A DNA stretch of 64,000 nucleotides from Dermatemys mawii. Its lineage: Eukaryota > Chordata > Testudines > Dermatemydidae. The notes beneath the pieces are model-generated. The model was not told the DNA's origin. It saw nothing but the letters and a program-made list of their open reading frames with translations, and made no database searches. A program made the position numbers and the translations under genes. This document shows positions 49,265-59,678 of the stretch, piece by piece. Every line of letters begins with the position of its first letter. The stretch's first letter is position 1. The stretch is from contig ML677334.1 in NCBI GenBank assembly GCA_007922305.1, positions 61,234,858 through 61,298,857 on the forward strand. The letters are read 5' to 3'.

Positions 49265-49597
49265 CAGGGATCAGCAACCTTTGGTACATGGCCTGTCAGG
49301 AAAAGCTGCTGGCAGGCTGGGACAGTTTGTTTACCTGCAGTGTCCGCAGGTTCAGCTGATCATGGCTCCTGCTGGCCACCGTTCACCATTCCAAGCCAAT
49401 GGGGGCTGCAGGAAAAGGTGGCCAACACATTCCTTGGCCCACGCCGCTTCCCACAGCCCCCAGTGGCCTGAAACGGTGAACCACGGCCAGTGGGAGCTGC
49501 GATTGGCCGAACCTGCAGATGCTATAGGTAAACAAACAGTCCTGACCTGTCAGCACCTTTCCCTGATGGGCTGCATACCAAAGGTTGCCAATCCCTG
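49265..49597. mobile_element. non-autonomous hAT element, 333 bp, long inverted repeats
   Basis: The left end CAGGGATCAGCAACCTTTGG and the reverse complement of the right end CAGGGATTGGCAACCTTTGG form a 20-bp inverted repeat with two mismatches. Inner arms such as TGTTTACCTGCAG and TATAGGTAAACAAACAG, and CACCGTTCACCATTC and GAAACGGTGAACC, pair as well. It is a relative of 21826. The flanking 8-mers GCACGGAC and AATGGTCT do not match, so the duplication is lost or the copy sits on a rearrangement. Confidence 0.85.
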
Positions 49598-50644
49598 AAT
49601 GGTCTTTTGGGCATCAGCATACATGGCAACTTTAGGAAGATAATTCTCAAACTGCAGACTAGGTCAGGACAAAGGGGCACAAATCTCCCAATAAAGGAAC
49701 AGAAATGGGAGCAATGATTCCCTACATTTGTGCTGCTTTTCTTTGGTGATTGCTCTGCTACATCAACCCCATTGAGAGACAAGCATAGAGTAGAACCACC
49801 ATTGACAGAAATTAACCTTTCTCATAGAAGGCTAAGATCTGTGGGAATGGGATCATTTCCTATGGAAATTGACCTAGACACGTCCCCATATTCCCTGTCC
49901 ATCGCCAGCTCTTTTAGAGGTCCAGTGGAGCAGTGCTTTTCCTCCTCTCATACCATTGACTGGGCTTCCACTAGTCACCTGACGAGACCCCCTTCCATGT
50001 ATATGAAAACCATAGAGGTCGTATTACTGCTACTCAGGTAACAGATTTTTTTTTTTTAAAAAAAAAACTTTTCATACGTGGGATTTACAGTGCACTGGAG
50101 AAATATGACAGAGAATGGCTGTTCAGACTCCCCACTCCTTGTGCCCAACTCTAGGTATGTGGAACTGAGCTCTTGGGCTGCAAGAGCTGAGTGGCCATAC
50201 AGTCTGGTGGATGTTGGAACAGCTGCCTTTTCCATCCACATAACTCCCTTGCTTACAACCCTTTTCCACTATTACTGATTCTCCTCTTCATTGTGCAGGG
50301 GAGGGGGGGAAGGTCCACCAAAGAGCTTATGGAAATTTCTACTTTTTTTCTTAAAGCTGGTGAGATTCTGCATATTCCCTATTTGATGCCTCCCCCCACC
50401 CCTTGGAATTTGCCAGCTCCTGGAACTGAGTCTTTAGGGGTCCTACCCTATGGAATACAACAATGACTACTAGAGTCCTTTGACACCATTTCCTACACTG
50501 AGGGGAGTCAATTTACTTACCACTTCTGTAGCACTGAGTTCTTCTATCTGACCTAAACTATTTGCACGGGCCATGAGTTCATATTCTTCAGAGGGACTAC
50601 AGCTTGATTTTCTATAGGTACCAGGCTTTACCATAAGATGGGGG

Positions 50645-50676
<32 letters not shown>

Positions 50677-52528
50677 CACACACATACCAGTTTCAGTTTA
50701 TTTTTACTGAACAACACCCCAAAAATAAACCATTCCAGCACAGCAATTGCAGTGCACCCTACGAAACTAACATCACTAACAAGAGATTTGATATTTTCCT
50801 TTAAAATGAAAAAGTAATATAACACATGGCCTAAACCCTAATATATATATACACCTCATGAAATAAGTACAGGGCTTGGGGCATCTGACAATCAGAGATC
50901 TTCTGCTTTCATATAGGTTCACCCTTGGCATTATAGTGATAATTAGATAAAACATTTGGTTGTACAATATAACCAGTTGTTTCAGCATCCACAATATTGA
51001 GCATATACACAACTTTAAATAAGAAAAAGCTGACAATTACTGTAGCTGTTAGGCACAGATGGCATCTTTGGTTCAATGATGTAATAACTCATGAAGGCAT
51101 TTGGCCTCCAGCCCGATTCCTCCTTTATGGTGTTTTCCTATCTCAGCCCCACTGACTTCTGTAAAATTGCAGGAAAATGTACGGAGATCCAGCCCACAGA
51201 TTTCCCCCTGCAAGTTCTATCTTCTCCCTGAAGGGCTGGACGGGTTCTGATCAGTTTTGCAACCCTGATAGAACTCACTATTGATCGCCAGGAGCTTTCA
51301 GCTTCTAACTAAGGGTGGGGGACGTGTGTACATGCAGGCCTGTCTGCCCTTAATGAAACCTTGCACACCAGCTTTGAAACAGCCGCAGAGCATCGTTAAC
51401 AACCTCCTGCATTCCCTGTAGTGCACTGAAATAGCAACTACTTGTTTGCAATCACTCAAGCCTCTATACTGCCATCTTGTCTGGGAATGTTTCCATATCA
51501 ACTCAGAGCAAGTAGAAACAGAAGCTGTAGTTACAGTAATAAGGTTTTTGGCTGAACACCAGAGAGAAAGGAAAAAAAAAGACAAGGGGGTTGGATCAGG
51601 GTGGGGACAGAACAGTCCAGAAACTCCTGTTGAAGAGAATAAGGATGCTTCTGCACGGGTGATTGGCCCAGCAAATTGCTTGTCCCTATGATGAGCCAGG
51701 GCTGCTCAGCCTCTCAATGGGAGGAGAAAGACTGTCTCAGAATCAAAGAGATTAATTTTAGTTTCAGTGTTGAGCTTTGAATTTGGCAGCTGGATGAGAA
51801 GCAGAACAGTCTTTGAATGCTATAGGATCTGGTGCATTGGTCAGACAGTTCCAGGCCTGCAGAGACCAGTGTCCTGAGTTGCAGAGATTAGACCTGGTGC
51901 TGGCTACTGAAAGCCAACTGAGACCTCCCCAGGATTCCAGACCAGGAAGCCAGGAGAGAACATTTTCCCAACGTGGGACGAAGACACCGTAAGGGGAGGC
52001 CTTTTCTCGTTTAAACCAGCCAACGTTCACACTTCTGCAGTACTCCTCTCCAGACTATCCTCAATGTTTCACCTGTCTGGGGCACTGCTAGGAAGGGAGC
52101 TGGTAGCTGGAAAGAGTTGTGAGTCTTGGGAAGTGGGATATTTCTTGACCTTTTAGTGCTTATTAGTTAACCTTAACTACTTCCTTCCTGAGACCCTATT
52201 TTCCTGCTTCCAATAAGGTCTCCCTTTGCTATATTGTTGTTTCGGGGCAATTCATTTCTTTGCCAGAATTTCATGTTGATGTACTTTGTTTCTTGTGTTG
52301 TGTTCTATACATCATTACTCATTTTCATATTCTATAATCATTATTTATTTTCCAAAGGGGCAGCACTTGTGTGTCTCAGGCACAATGAGGTGTTACCTTG
52401 GATAGAGACACGAGTCATCATTAAAAAGAACTCAGACTGAGCCAATGTGAGAAGGGAGAAGCTGCTCTAAGTAGCAAGCACCAGAGGGTAGCTTCAGCCA
52501 CACCTCAGGGGATGAGCTGCACCTATTC
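49598..52528. other. no gene recognised; several simple repeats
   Basis: Holds a T12A10 run (50046-50067), a (CT)n-(CA)n tract (50644-50684) and a short (TA)n (about 50839-50851). The open frame at 49730-50041 starts from a non-ATG codon and has no domain. Two short conventional stretches (50078-50278, 51446-51691) also give no recognisable protein. Confidence 0.4.
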
Positions 52529-52531
52529 TTA

Positions 52532-52829
52532 GCTCTGGTTTACACTGGGGAGGGAAGGGATTGACCTAAGATATGCAACTTCAGCTATGGGAATAGTGTA
52601 GTTAGAGGTTAATATATTTAGGTCGACTTACTGCAGCATCTTCACGGCATTGAGTCGACTGCTGCCGCTCCACTGTTGACTCCACCTGCACCTCTTGTGG
52701 CAGTGGAGTACCGGTGTTGATGGCAGAGCGCTCGGGGATCGATTTATCGCATCTAGACTAGACGCGATAAATCGACCCTCAAAAGATCGATCGCTACCCG
52801 TGTATCCAGCGGGTAGTGTAGACCTGTCC
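52532..52829. mobile_element. Harbinger-like MITE, 298 bp
   Basis: The ends GCTCTGGTTTACACT and (reverse complement) GGACAGGTCTACACT agree at 11 of 15 positions and TTA flanks both sides (52529-52531, 52830-52832), as in PIF/Harbinger. The interior has a strong palindrome, TCGATTTATCGC...GCGATAAATCGA (52739-52778), unusually CpG-rich for this AT-rich window. Turtles have many copies. No coding capacity. Confidence 0.7.
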
Positions 52830-52832
52830 TTA

Positions 52833-54223
52833 GTCAGCTTCAAGTCTCCACTCTTTAAAACTATGGGCACCCAAACAACATTGGGTGGAGGTACAAAAGC
52901 TTTGACTGTACGGTAAATGTATTCAGCTACGCCATCACCACATTCTATTGTTGAACAGGCAGAAGGACATTCTGTGCTGATTTTTTTTTTCTGCTTCAAG
53001 GACTCTGGGAATCCTCTTACCTCACGACTTATTTAGAGCAGTGAACTAGAGAAGGCTGTTATTTTTCATGTATTTGTACATTCTTCCAAAAGCTTGTCTG
53101 AGGTTGTGAGGCTTGCCCAGGGAGACTGACATTCCAGAGTAGTGAGAACATTGATGAAGTTGTGCACTTTAGCTTGGAGACCAGACCTTATATGACCAGC
53201 ATGATCAGCTGGCTGAGAAGTCTGAAGCTTGCTCTTCATTTCTCTCTGATGTACTCATCTACAGCAACTGCACGGAGGGAAACAGTGAAAGCTGCATATT
53301 GAGTGAAGTGGAGAGTTCCTGAATTATACAGAAAAATCTATCAAACCCCAGGGTTAACTAAAATCTTCCTGAACAAGTCAGACAATAATAGGTCAGACAG
53401 ATTTCTGCAGCAAAGTAGGCTTGACTAATATGAGGTGCTGCTTTTGTCTTCTACAAAAAGGAAATTGATGGTTTTTGACATGTGAAATAAAAGGACAGAG
53501 GATGACTTGAGTGAGTTAGGGCATTCAGTATGTGTCTAGGCAAAAAAAAAGGAGGGGGAAGAATGCAATCATAAAGGTTCAGCAAGGGAGCATAAGTCAT
53601 TTTGTCTGATAAAATTTGATGTACTAGAAATTTGGCTTGCTGCCCTGCAAACAAAGAAACAAGTAAATAGATAGTGGCTTGTGTTTAAGTACAGGCAGTG
53701 TCTATCAAACTAGCCCAAATACTAATTATAGTATGTCAAAGTCTTTTGATTGATCAGAACCACAAAGGTGACAATACTAATGCCACTATCAAATGCATGG
53801 CACCTGAGTGAAACAGGACAGGCTTTCCACAGCAAAGCTAATGGAACTGACTGCAGACAGCAATGATAATGGCAGTACAGAGATTGCTATTATTACTGTT
53901 TTAGCCATTGCTAGCAGGCACTTGCTGTTTAGTATAGAGCTGTTATTTTCTCCAATATAATAAGTGCCAGTGTATGTAATTGTTGCTGTGGAGTACAGTT
54001 AATAGTAGCTCCTTATTAATATAACAAGTGATGGAATTTTTGAATGACTGAGCAATCACCCAGTGGCCAGATTGTTTTCTAGATGAAGATGACCCCTTAA
54101 AATGTTTGCTAGGATAGAAGCACAAGAATGGTTGTTTGATTTTATTTTTTAAAAGCTAATAAACATTCCAGATAAATCAAGTGAGTGGGCTCTGGAATTG
54201 TACATAAAAGATAAGATCATACA
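52833..54223. other. AT-rich DNA, no gene recognised
   Basis: No exon or repeat recognised. Confidence 0.45.
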
Positions 54224-54225
54224 TT

Positions 54226-54284
<59 letters not shown>

Positions 54285-54294
54285 NNNNNNNNNN

Positions 54295-54341
<47 letters not shown>
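54224..54341. repeat. (TTTC)n microsatellite containing an assembly gap
   Basis: Perfect TTTC/TTCT tetranucleotides on both sides of ten N (54285-54294). The true length is unknown; a gap of exactly ten N probably marks an unresolved repeat length. Read on the minus strand it mimics a Lys/Glu/Arg repeat protein. Confidence 0.98.
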
Positions 54342-55140
54342 AAAACATCCTATCAGGCAAATCTTTGATAGGAACAAAATCTGATTTTGGAGAGAAAACT
54401 GTCATAAAAGCAGCAGACTGGCCACCCTTGGGTACAAAATACACCTGTGTAATAATTCAGGCAAGCTTGTAGCGTATTGTTCAGATTTTGACATTTATTT
54501 ATGTATGCTAATTTAAGAGTGACAACTGTAACCTCCCCCATCTTACCACTTAAGAAATGCCACCTGTCATACTCTCTTCTGCCACTGTGAACACCTTATG
54601 CTTGAAGGAACAGCATGTGCATGAAGATTGTATACAGTATGAAAAGCTCTTGTTCAAAATCTCCTTGATGATAACTTCCTGTTAACATTGACTGTTATGT
54701 AGCCTCTGAAATGTACTGCTTAGTTTGTCTAAAACCTCACAATATTCTTTAAATTGTGAGGATGGTAATATTTTAGCAGAGCAGAATGTGACTGAAGGAA
54801 AATATACCTTCTAAGTAGAGAACCATTTTTTACATATTTCTGAATATAAAAGAGTGACTTGTCCAAATAATCTATGGAGTGTTCCCGTCTTTATAGTAAA
54901 CGTATCATTATAAAGAGTGCAATAAAGTCAGGATGTTAAAATCTGTTTAGTTATAGAAAGTATGGGTGACGAGGTAACATAGCTAGGCATCAACTTGATA
55001 TAATCTAACCAGTGTTACTAAGATATGAAATGATTGTTGGAGACGAATTACAGCTTTCCCAAACCACAAACTACTCCCACCCCCTATCTGTCTCAGATCA
55101 TTCACTCCCTCAGGGGTGCATCAGATTTCAGTCCCTACAC
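54342..55140. other. AT-rich DNA, no gene recognised
   Basis: No exon or repeat recognised. Confidence 0.45.
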
Positions 55141-57359
55141 CCTGCGTGCAGGGCTGGCTTTACTATGAGACAAACTGAGGCAACGGCCCCAGGTGCCACA
55201 CTGTGGGGGTGTGCCACTAGGACCTAGAGTGTAGAAAATTATGTCTGCTGCTGCTGCACATGTATTCTCTCTGCTCTAGATGCACAGAGATGGTGGAGCG
55301 CTGTGCTGGAGGAAGAAGGGCACAAGAGACATAACAGGCAGGCAGGAGAAAAGGAGAGAGGGAATAACAGAAAGCAGCAGGAGCTGCAGGGAGGGAGAGG
55401 AGGAGCCTCTTATGTACCTCTCTAGCACCCCCAGGAGCCTGAACTGATTAACACCAGCTTCTCAGGGAGCTTCCTGTTTCCTCCTGCTTCCGTGAACCCA
55501 CTTGAGAAGAACAGGCAGTCAACTGAAGTAGTAGGAGCCAGTTAGGCCTTTAAGACTCTGATTTCATCCCTCACTCAGGCCCTGCTATCAGCCTGCTTAT
55601 CTGTCCCCTTCAACTGACTGTTGAGAACCATTATAGCTGGCACAGAACAGCAGTCATGAGGGAAAGAAGGAAACACCCCTCTGGGGCAGCATTCAGAAAA
55701 AGAAAGGAAGCAGGAAGGAGCTCTCCTGAGAAACATAGACACAAATGTTCACGGTGAGCCTTCCAGCCCCAGTGAGGATGTGAGTGGTGAGATGTCGTCT
55801 GATCTTCCAGTGAGCCAGAGTGCAGGTGACCTGGCAGCTACCGCAACATCCATGTCTTCATCTCAAATGGATGTAACCATGCACATTCCTGAAGAAAAGG
55901 GTAGATCAGAGAAGATAGCGATGGAGGCTGCTGCTGCTGCTGAGTTTAGTTCGTTAAGTCTAGATGATCCAGGTCCGTGGACGCACTTGAGCAGTAGCCT
56001 GAGGGACTTCCTTGTACTGCATGAGCCATAGCAAGTGAAAAACTTCATGTTCCCCAATGCCAATGAAAACAGAAGTTTCCATCCAACACATTACTGGCAT
56101 GAAATCTCCAATAATGACAAAGTGGAGAGGCCATGGCTTATGTACTCAAAAACCCAGAATACTGCATTCTGTTTTTGTTGCAAACTCTTCCAATCTAATG
56201 GGTTCACATTCGGTTCTACCAGAACAAAGGACTGGAAAAATCTGGCACGCCATGAGAAGGCAGCAAATCACCAGAGAGCATTCCATAGGTGGAAAGAGCT
56301 TGAAATGAGACTAAGGTTAAAAGCCACCACAGATGATCAGCATCAAGAGAAGATTGCATCAGAATCTCTTCACTGGCAAAATTCTCTGAAAAGGCTCATT
56401 GGCATTGTGAGAATGATTGCTACCCCAAACCTAGCACTGTGGGGTTCTTCAGATCAGGTATATGTGCCAATCAATGGAAACTTCCTTAAAATTGTGGAGC
56501 TGATGGCTCAGTTTGATGTTGTACTCCAGGAACATCTAAGAAGAGTCACCACCAAGAAATGTGCATACACCATTACCTTGGAAAAACAATTCAAAAAGAG
56601 ATCATACAGTTACTGGCAACAAAAGCCAAACAGAAGATTGTGGCAGATCTGAAGTCAGCAAGATATTACTCTGTTATTCTGGACTGCACACATGACATCA
56701 GCCATAGGGAACAAATGACTTTTGGTGCATTTTGTAACAACAATAGAACCTAGTGAAAATGTCCCTGCAATGGTGACTCTCAGAGAGCATTTTCTAGAAT
56801 TTATCGACATTGATGATAGTAAAGGAGCTGGTATGACAAATGTGCTTCTTAAAAAGCTGGAGGATACAGGAATTGCGATAGCTGACATGAGAGGTCATGG
56901 CTACTATAATGGTGCCAACATGAGAGAAAAGAACAAAGGAGTGCAGACATGGATCTGAGAATTAAATCCTCATGATTTTTTTGTCTCATGCAGTTCTCAT
57001 TCATTGAACTTGGTGGTCAGAGATGCAGCATCAGCTTCTCGTGAGACTGCTGAATTTTTTGATGATATTCAAAGCATCTATGTATTTTTCTTTGCATCAA
57101 CTCATCGATGGCAAATTTTGAAGCAACATCTGGGAACATCCTCTCTGACACTGAAACCACTAAGTGCCATACACTGGGAAAGTCAAATGGAGGTGATAAA
57201 GCCTATCAAACACCAAATTGGGAAGATAGATGATGCCATAGTTACCATTATGGAAGATAATGCTATGACAGGAACTCTTTGTGGGAGAACAGTGGCAGAG
57301 GGAAATGAAATAACCAGAAACATACATATATTCAAATTTCTGTGTGGTCTAGTGTTGTG

Positions 57360-57998
57360 TGTCTTGCCAATTGATTCAGGTTTGTAGGATACAGAGGCAA
57401 TAAGCTCACAAGTGAGGAAGAATTCAGGCTATTTATTACATATAGCAGGCAAATAAAAGATACAAGCAAGCCAATTTTGCTAAGCAAGAATGTGATCTTA
57501 CATCCTCCTTTCAGTCGTTGGGAACTCCAGAGGCGACAACGGAGGCCAGGCCAATCACGCAGCACCAGTCGTAGGTCTACATTGAAGTTCACTGAAGCAG
57601 TGTTTCTGGGGCTTATTTATACCCAAAACCCACTTAGGCTACGAGGGAATTTGCAGTAAACAAGCCTATTAATTATGCCCATCTGCAATCAACAAGCTCA
57701 TTAATTACACCTGTTTTGATTTCAGGTACTCAACTCTTATAGGTGTTTATGAATTCCTTTCTAATTTCACACGAAATTTATAAGACGCAGCTGTCCATCC
57801 TAATTAACTAAAAACTCCTCCAACATTCCAAAATCATGTTCTCTAAACATGCAGGTGTTTAAACAAAAACTTTCCCAGTCAAGAGTAAGCCAGAGGCCTA
57901 CTTAACCAAAGAAAATGGAACTCCGGGCATGAAAAGGGTAATTGTACGTACCACTTCTGACTCCTCGTAACAATGTCTTCCGGAGTGTTTCCACTACA
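57360..57998 (-). mobile_element. solo LTR inside the hAT transposase, 639 bp
   Basis: The hAT frame breaks after FLCGLVL and resumes at WHNKLFEIN. The intervening block starts TGTCTTGCC, ends CCACTACA, and is flanked by an exact 5-bp duplication TTGTG (57355-57359 and 57999-58003). Signals lie on the minus strand: TATAAATAAGC (57611-57622) and AATAAA (57432-57437), about 70 bp from the LTR's 3' end at 57360. No internal retroviral sequence remains. The LTR inserted after the hAT element did. Confidence 0.85.
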
Positions 57999-58319
57999 TT
58001 GTGGCACAACAAACTGTTTGAAATAAATTTTGTAAGCAAGAGACTCCAAGGTGTTGACCTTGATATATCTGGAGCAATGGAAAAACTGGACAAAGCAAAA
58101 TCATACCTACAGTCTTTCAGGTCAGATGAGGGATTTCAGAATGTTCTGAAGAGTGCACAGAGGTTGGCAGAGGAACTTCACACGAAAGCTATTTTCCCAC
58201 CCATTCAAGAATACAAGAGTCACTGAAGAAGAAGACATTTTTGTTATGAGGCATGGGATAACCCCATAAGAGACCCCAATCAACAATTCAAAGTTGAATT
58301 CTTTAATCAGGTGCTAGAT

Positions 58320-58948
58320 CAGAGGTGGGCAAACTATGGCTTGTGGGCCACATCCAGCCTATGGGACCATCCTGCCCAGTTCTTGAGCACTTGATCAGGG
58401 AGGCTAGCCCCCAGCCCCTGCCCTGTTGTCCCCGCTCCCCCACAGCCTCAGCATATGGCACCACCAGCTCTCTGGTCCACCGTTTCTGCCGGGGAGCATG
58501 GAAGCCGGGCTGTGAGGCATAGTAAGGGGGTGGGGAGCAGGGGGGTTGGATAAGGGCCAAGGGGTTCCGGGGGGCAGGCAGGGAGCAGGGGGTGATTGGG
58601 TGGGGTGGGCAGGGGACAGGGGGGTTGCATAGGGGGTGGGGTCCCTAGGGCAATTAGTGAATGGGGTGTGGTTGGGGATTGGGGCAGTCAGGGGACAGGG
58701 AGCAGGGGGCCTGGATAGGGGGTGGGTTAGAGACAGGGGTCCCAGGAGGGGGCAGCAAGGGGACAAGGAGGGGGGGGTCAGATAGGTTGGAAGTTCTGAG
58801 GGAGGCAGTCGGGGAGAGGGAAGTGAGAGGGAGCAGATAGAGGGCACAGGTCAGGCTGTTTGGGGAGGCACAGCTTTCCCTACCCAGCCTTCCATACAGT
58901 TTCACAACCCCAATGGGGCCCTCGGGCCAAAAAGTTTTCCCACCCCTG
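58320..58948. mobile_element. non-autonomous hAT element inside the hAT transposase, 629 bp
   Basis: The left end CAGAGGTGGGCAAACTAT and the reverse complement of the right end CAGGGGTGGGAAAACTTT form the terminal repeat. The exact 8-bp duplication TGCTAGAT lies at 58312-58319 and 58949-58956. GGCTTGTGGGCCACATCC on the left and CCCTCGGGCCAAAA on the right are typical. The centre (about 58500-58850) is a G-rich, variable tract of GGGGACAGGG / GGGGGTGGGG units. No gene; apparent Pro-rich frames on the minus strand are artefacts. Confidence 0.92.
58505..58850. repeat. G-rich degenerate minisatellite, G-quadruplex prone
   Basis: Dozens of GGG-GGGGG runs spaced by 3-10 bases (for example GGGGACAGGG, GGGGGTGGGG, GCAGTCAGGGGACAGGG) form imperfect units of about 20-40 bp within the nested hAT element. 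The strand asymmetry is extreme compared with the AT-rich surroundings. Confidence 0.8.
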
Positions 58949-59678
58949 TGCTAGATTGAGCAATATAGTCAGTTGAAGAATGTTTCATGCAGCTCAAGGA
59001 ACACAGAAGTATATTTAGGATGATGCATGATATTCCTCAACTCCTCACTATACCTGAAGAAGACCTACACCAGCAATGCAGTGCATTAGAGACAGTGTTG
59101 ACACATGATGACATTCACAATATTGATGCGAATGATTTAGGTGATGAACTGAAAGCCTTTCCAAGATATATTTCATCAGGATCAACTCCAAAGGCTGTTC
59201 TGGAATATAAGTGCACAAATAAGATGACCATCCTTTTTCTAGATGCTTTTGTTGCTCTGTGCATACTTCTAACACTTCCTGTAACAGTTGCCAGTGGAAA
59301 ACGCAGCTTCTCTAAGGTGAAGTTAATAAAAACAAGTTTATGCGCCACAATGAAATAGGAGAGGCTGGTTGACCTTGCAACCATCTTAGTAGAGCATGAG
59401 CTGTCCCAGACTGTGGACCTTCAGGAAGCAGTTCAAATCTATGCAACCAAGAAGGCAGAACCACCACTTTGATTATTCAAACTGATAAAAGTGCCAGTGT
59501 TTACTATGTTTACTATGCAGACAAGAAAAGTTACATTTGCTGTTCAAGCATTTGAAAGGTAAGTGTTACTTAACGTTTTTGAACAAGGCATTTTCAGTTG
59601 TTAGTTCTCCTTTATTGGGGTAGGTAGCAGAGCAGTACCAAGAGAGGAGTAGAAAAGTGGGCCATCCCTATCTGCATG

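Larger units (their letters stand above)
55656..59472 (+). pseudogene. hAT transposase, ZMYM1-like, multiply broken
   Basis: Likely start ATG 55656 (MRERRKHPSG), with a frameshift near 55700 into the frame that reads EDVSGEMSSDLPVSQSAGD. TAG at about 56026 interrupts it. Then comes a TTF-type zinc finger (56,03x-56,300: PWLMYSKTQNTAFCFCC, HEKAANHQRAFH) and a DUF4371-type stretch (LALWGSSDQVYVPINGNF). After another shift near 56560 comes the RNase-H-like core: ILDCTHDISHREQMTFGAF (first catalytic Asp), GYYNGANMREKNKGVQ and CSSHSLNLVVRDAA. The hATC dimerisation domain near 59250-59400 reads LPVTVASGKRSFSKVKLIK, TAG at 59356, then ERLVDLATILVEHEL. By comparison with the family as I recall it, the second Asp (usual YDNG) is Tyr at 56905-56907 and the Glu of ERSFS is Lys at 59299-59301. 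With several stops and two insertions, this gene is dead. Confidence 0.8.
55149..59670 (+). mobile_element. full-length hAT transposon, about 3.25 kb plus two nested insertions
   Basis: The left end CAGGGCTGGCTTTAC and the reverse complement of the right end TAGGGATGGCCCACTT form a decayed hAT terminal repeat. CCTGCGTG (55141-55148) and TCTGCATG (59671-59678) are an 8-bp duplication that differs by two transitions, one at a CpG. A hAT transposase gene lies between. Removing the LTR insertion (639 bp plus 5) and the small hAT insertion (629 bp plus 8) leaves about 3.24 kb, a normal size for an autonomous hAT element. Confidence 0.78.

Noticed and set aside
49098..49598. 166-codon frame
   Set aside because: Most of it is the palindromic hAT element at 49265-49597.
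49730..50041. 103-codon frame with mixed composition, considered as an exon
   Set aside because: Starts on a non-ATG codon, has no recognisable domain, and ends at the T12A10 run; nothing supports expression.
54177..54377. Lys/Arg/Glu repeat protein on the minus strand
   Set aside because: Translation of the (TTTC)n microsatellite across an N gap.
58404..58905. 147-codon Pro-rich frame on the minus strand
   Set aside because: Reverse translation of the G-rich minisatellite in the nested hAT element.
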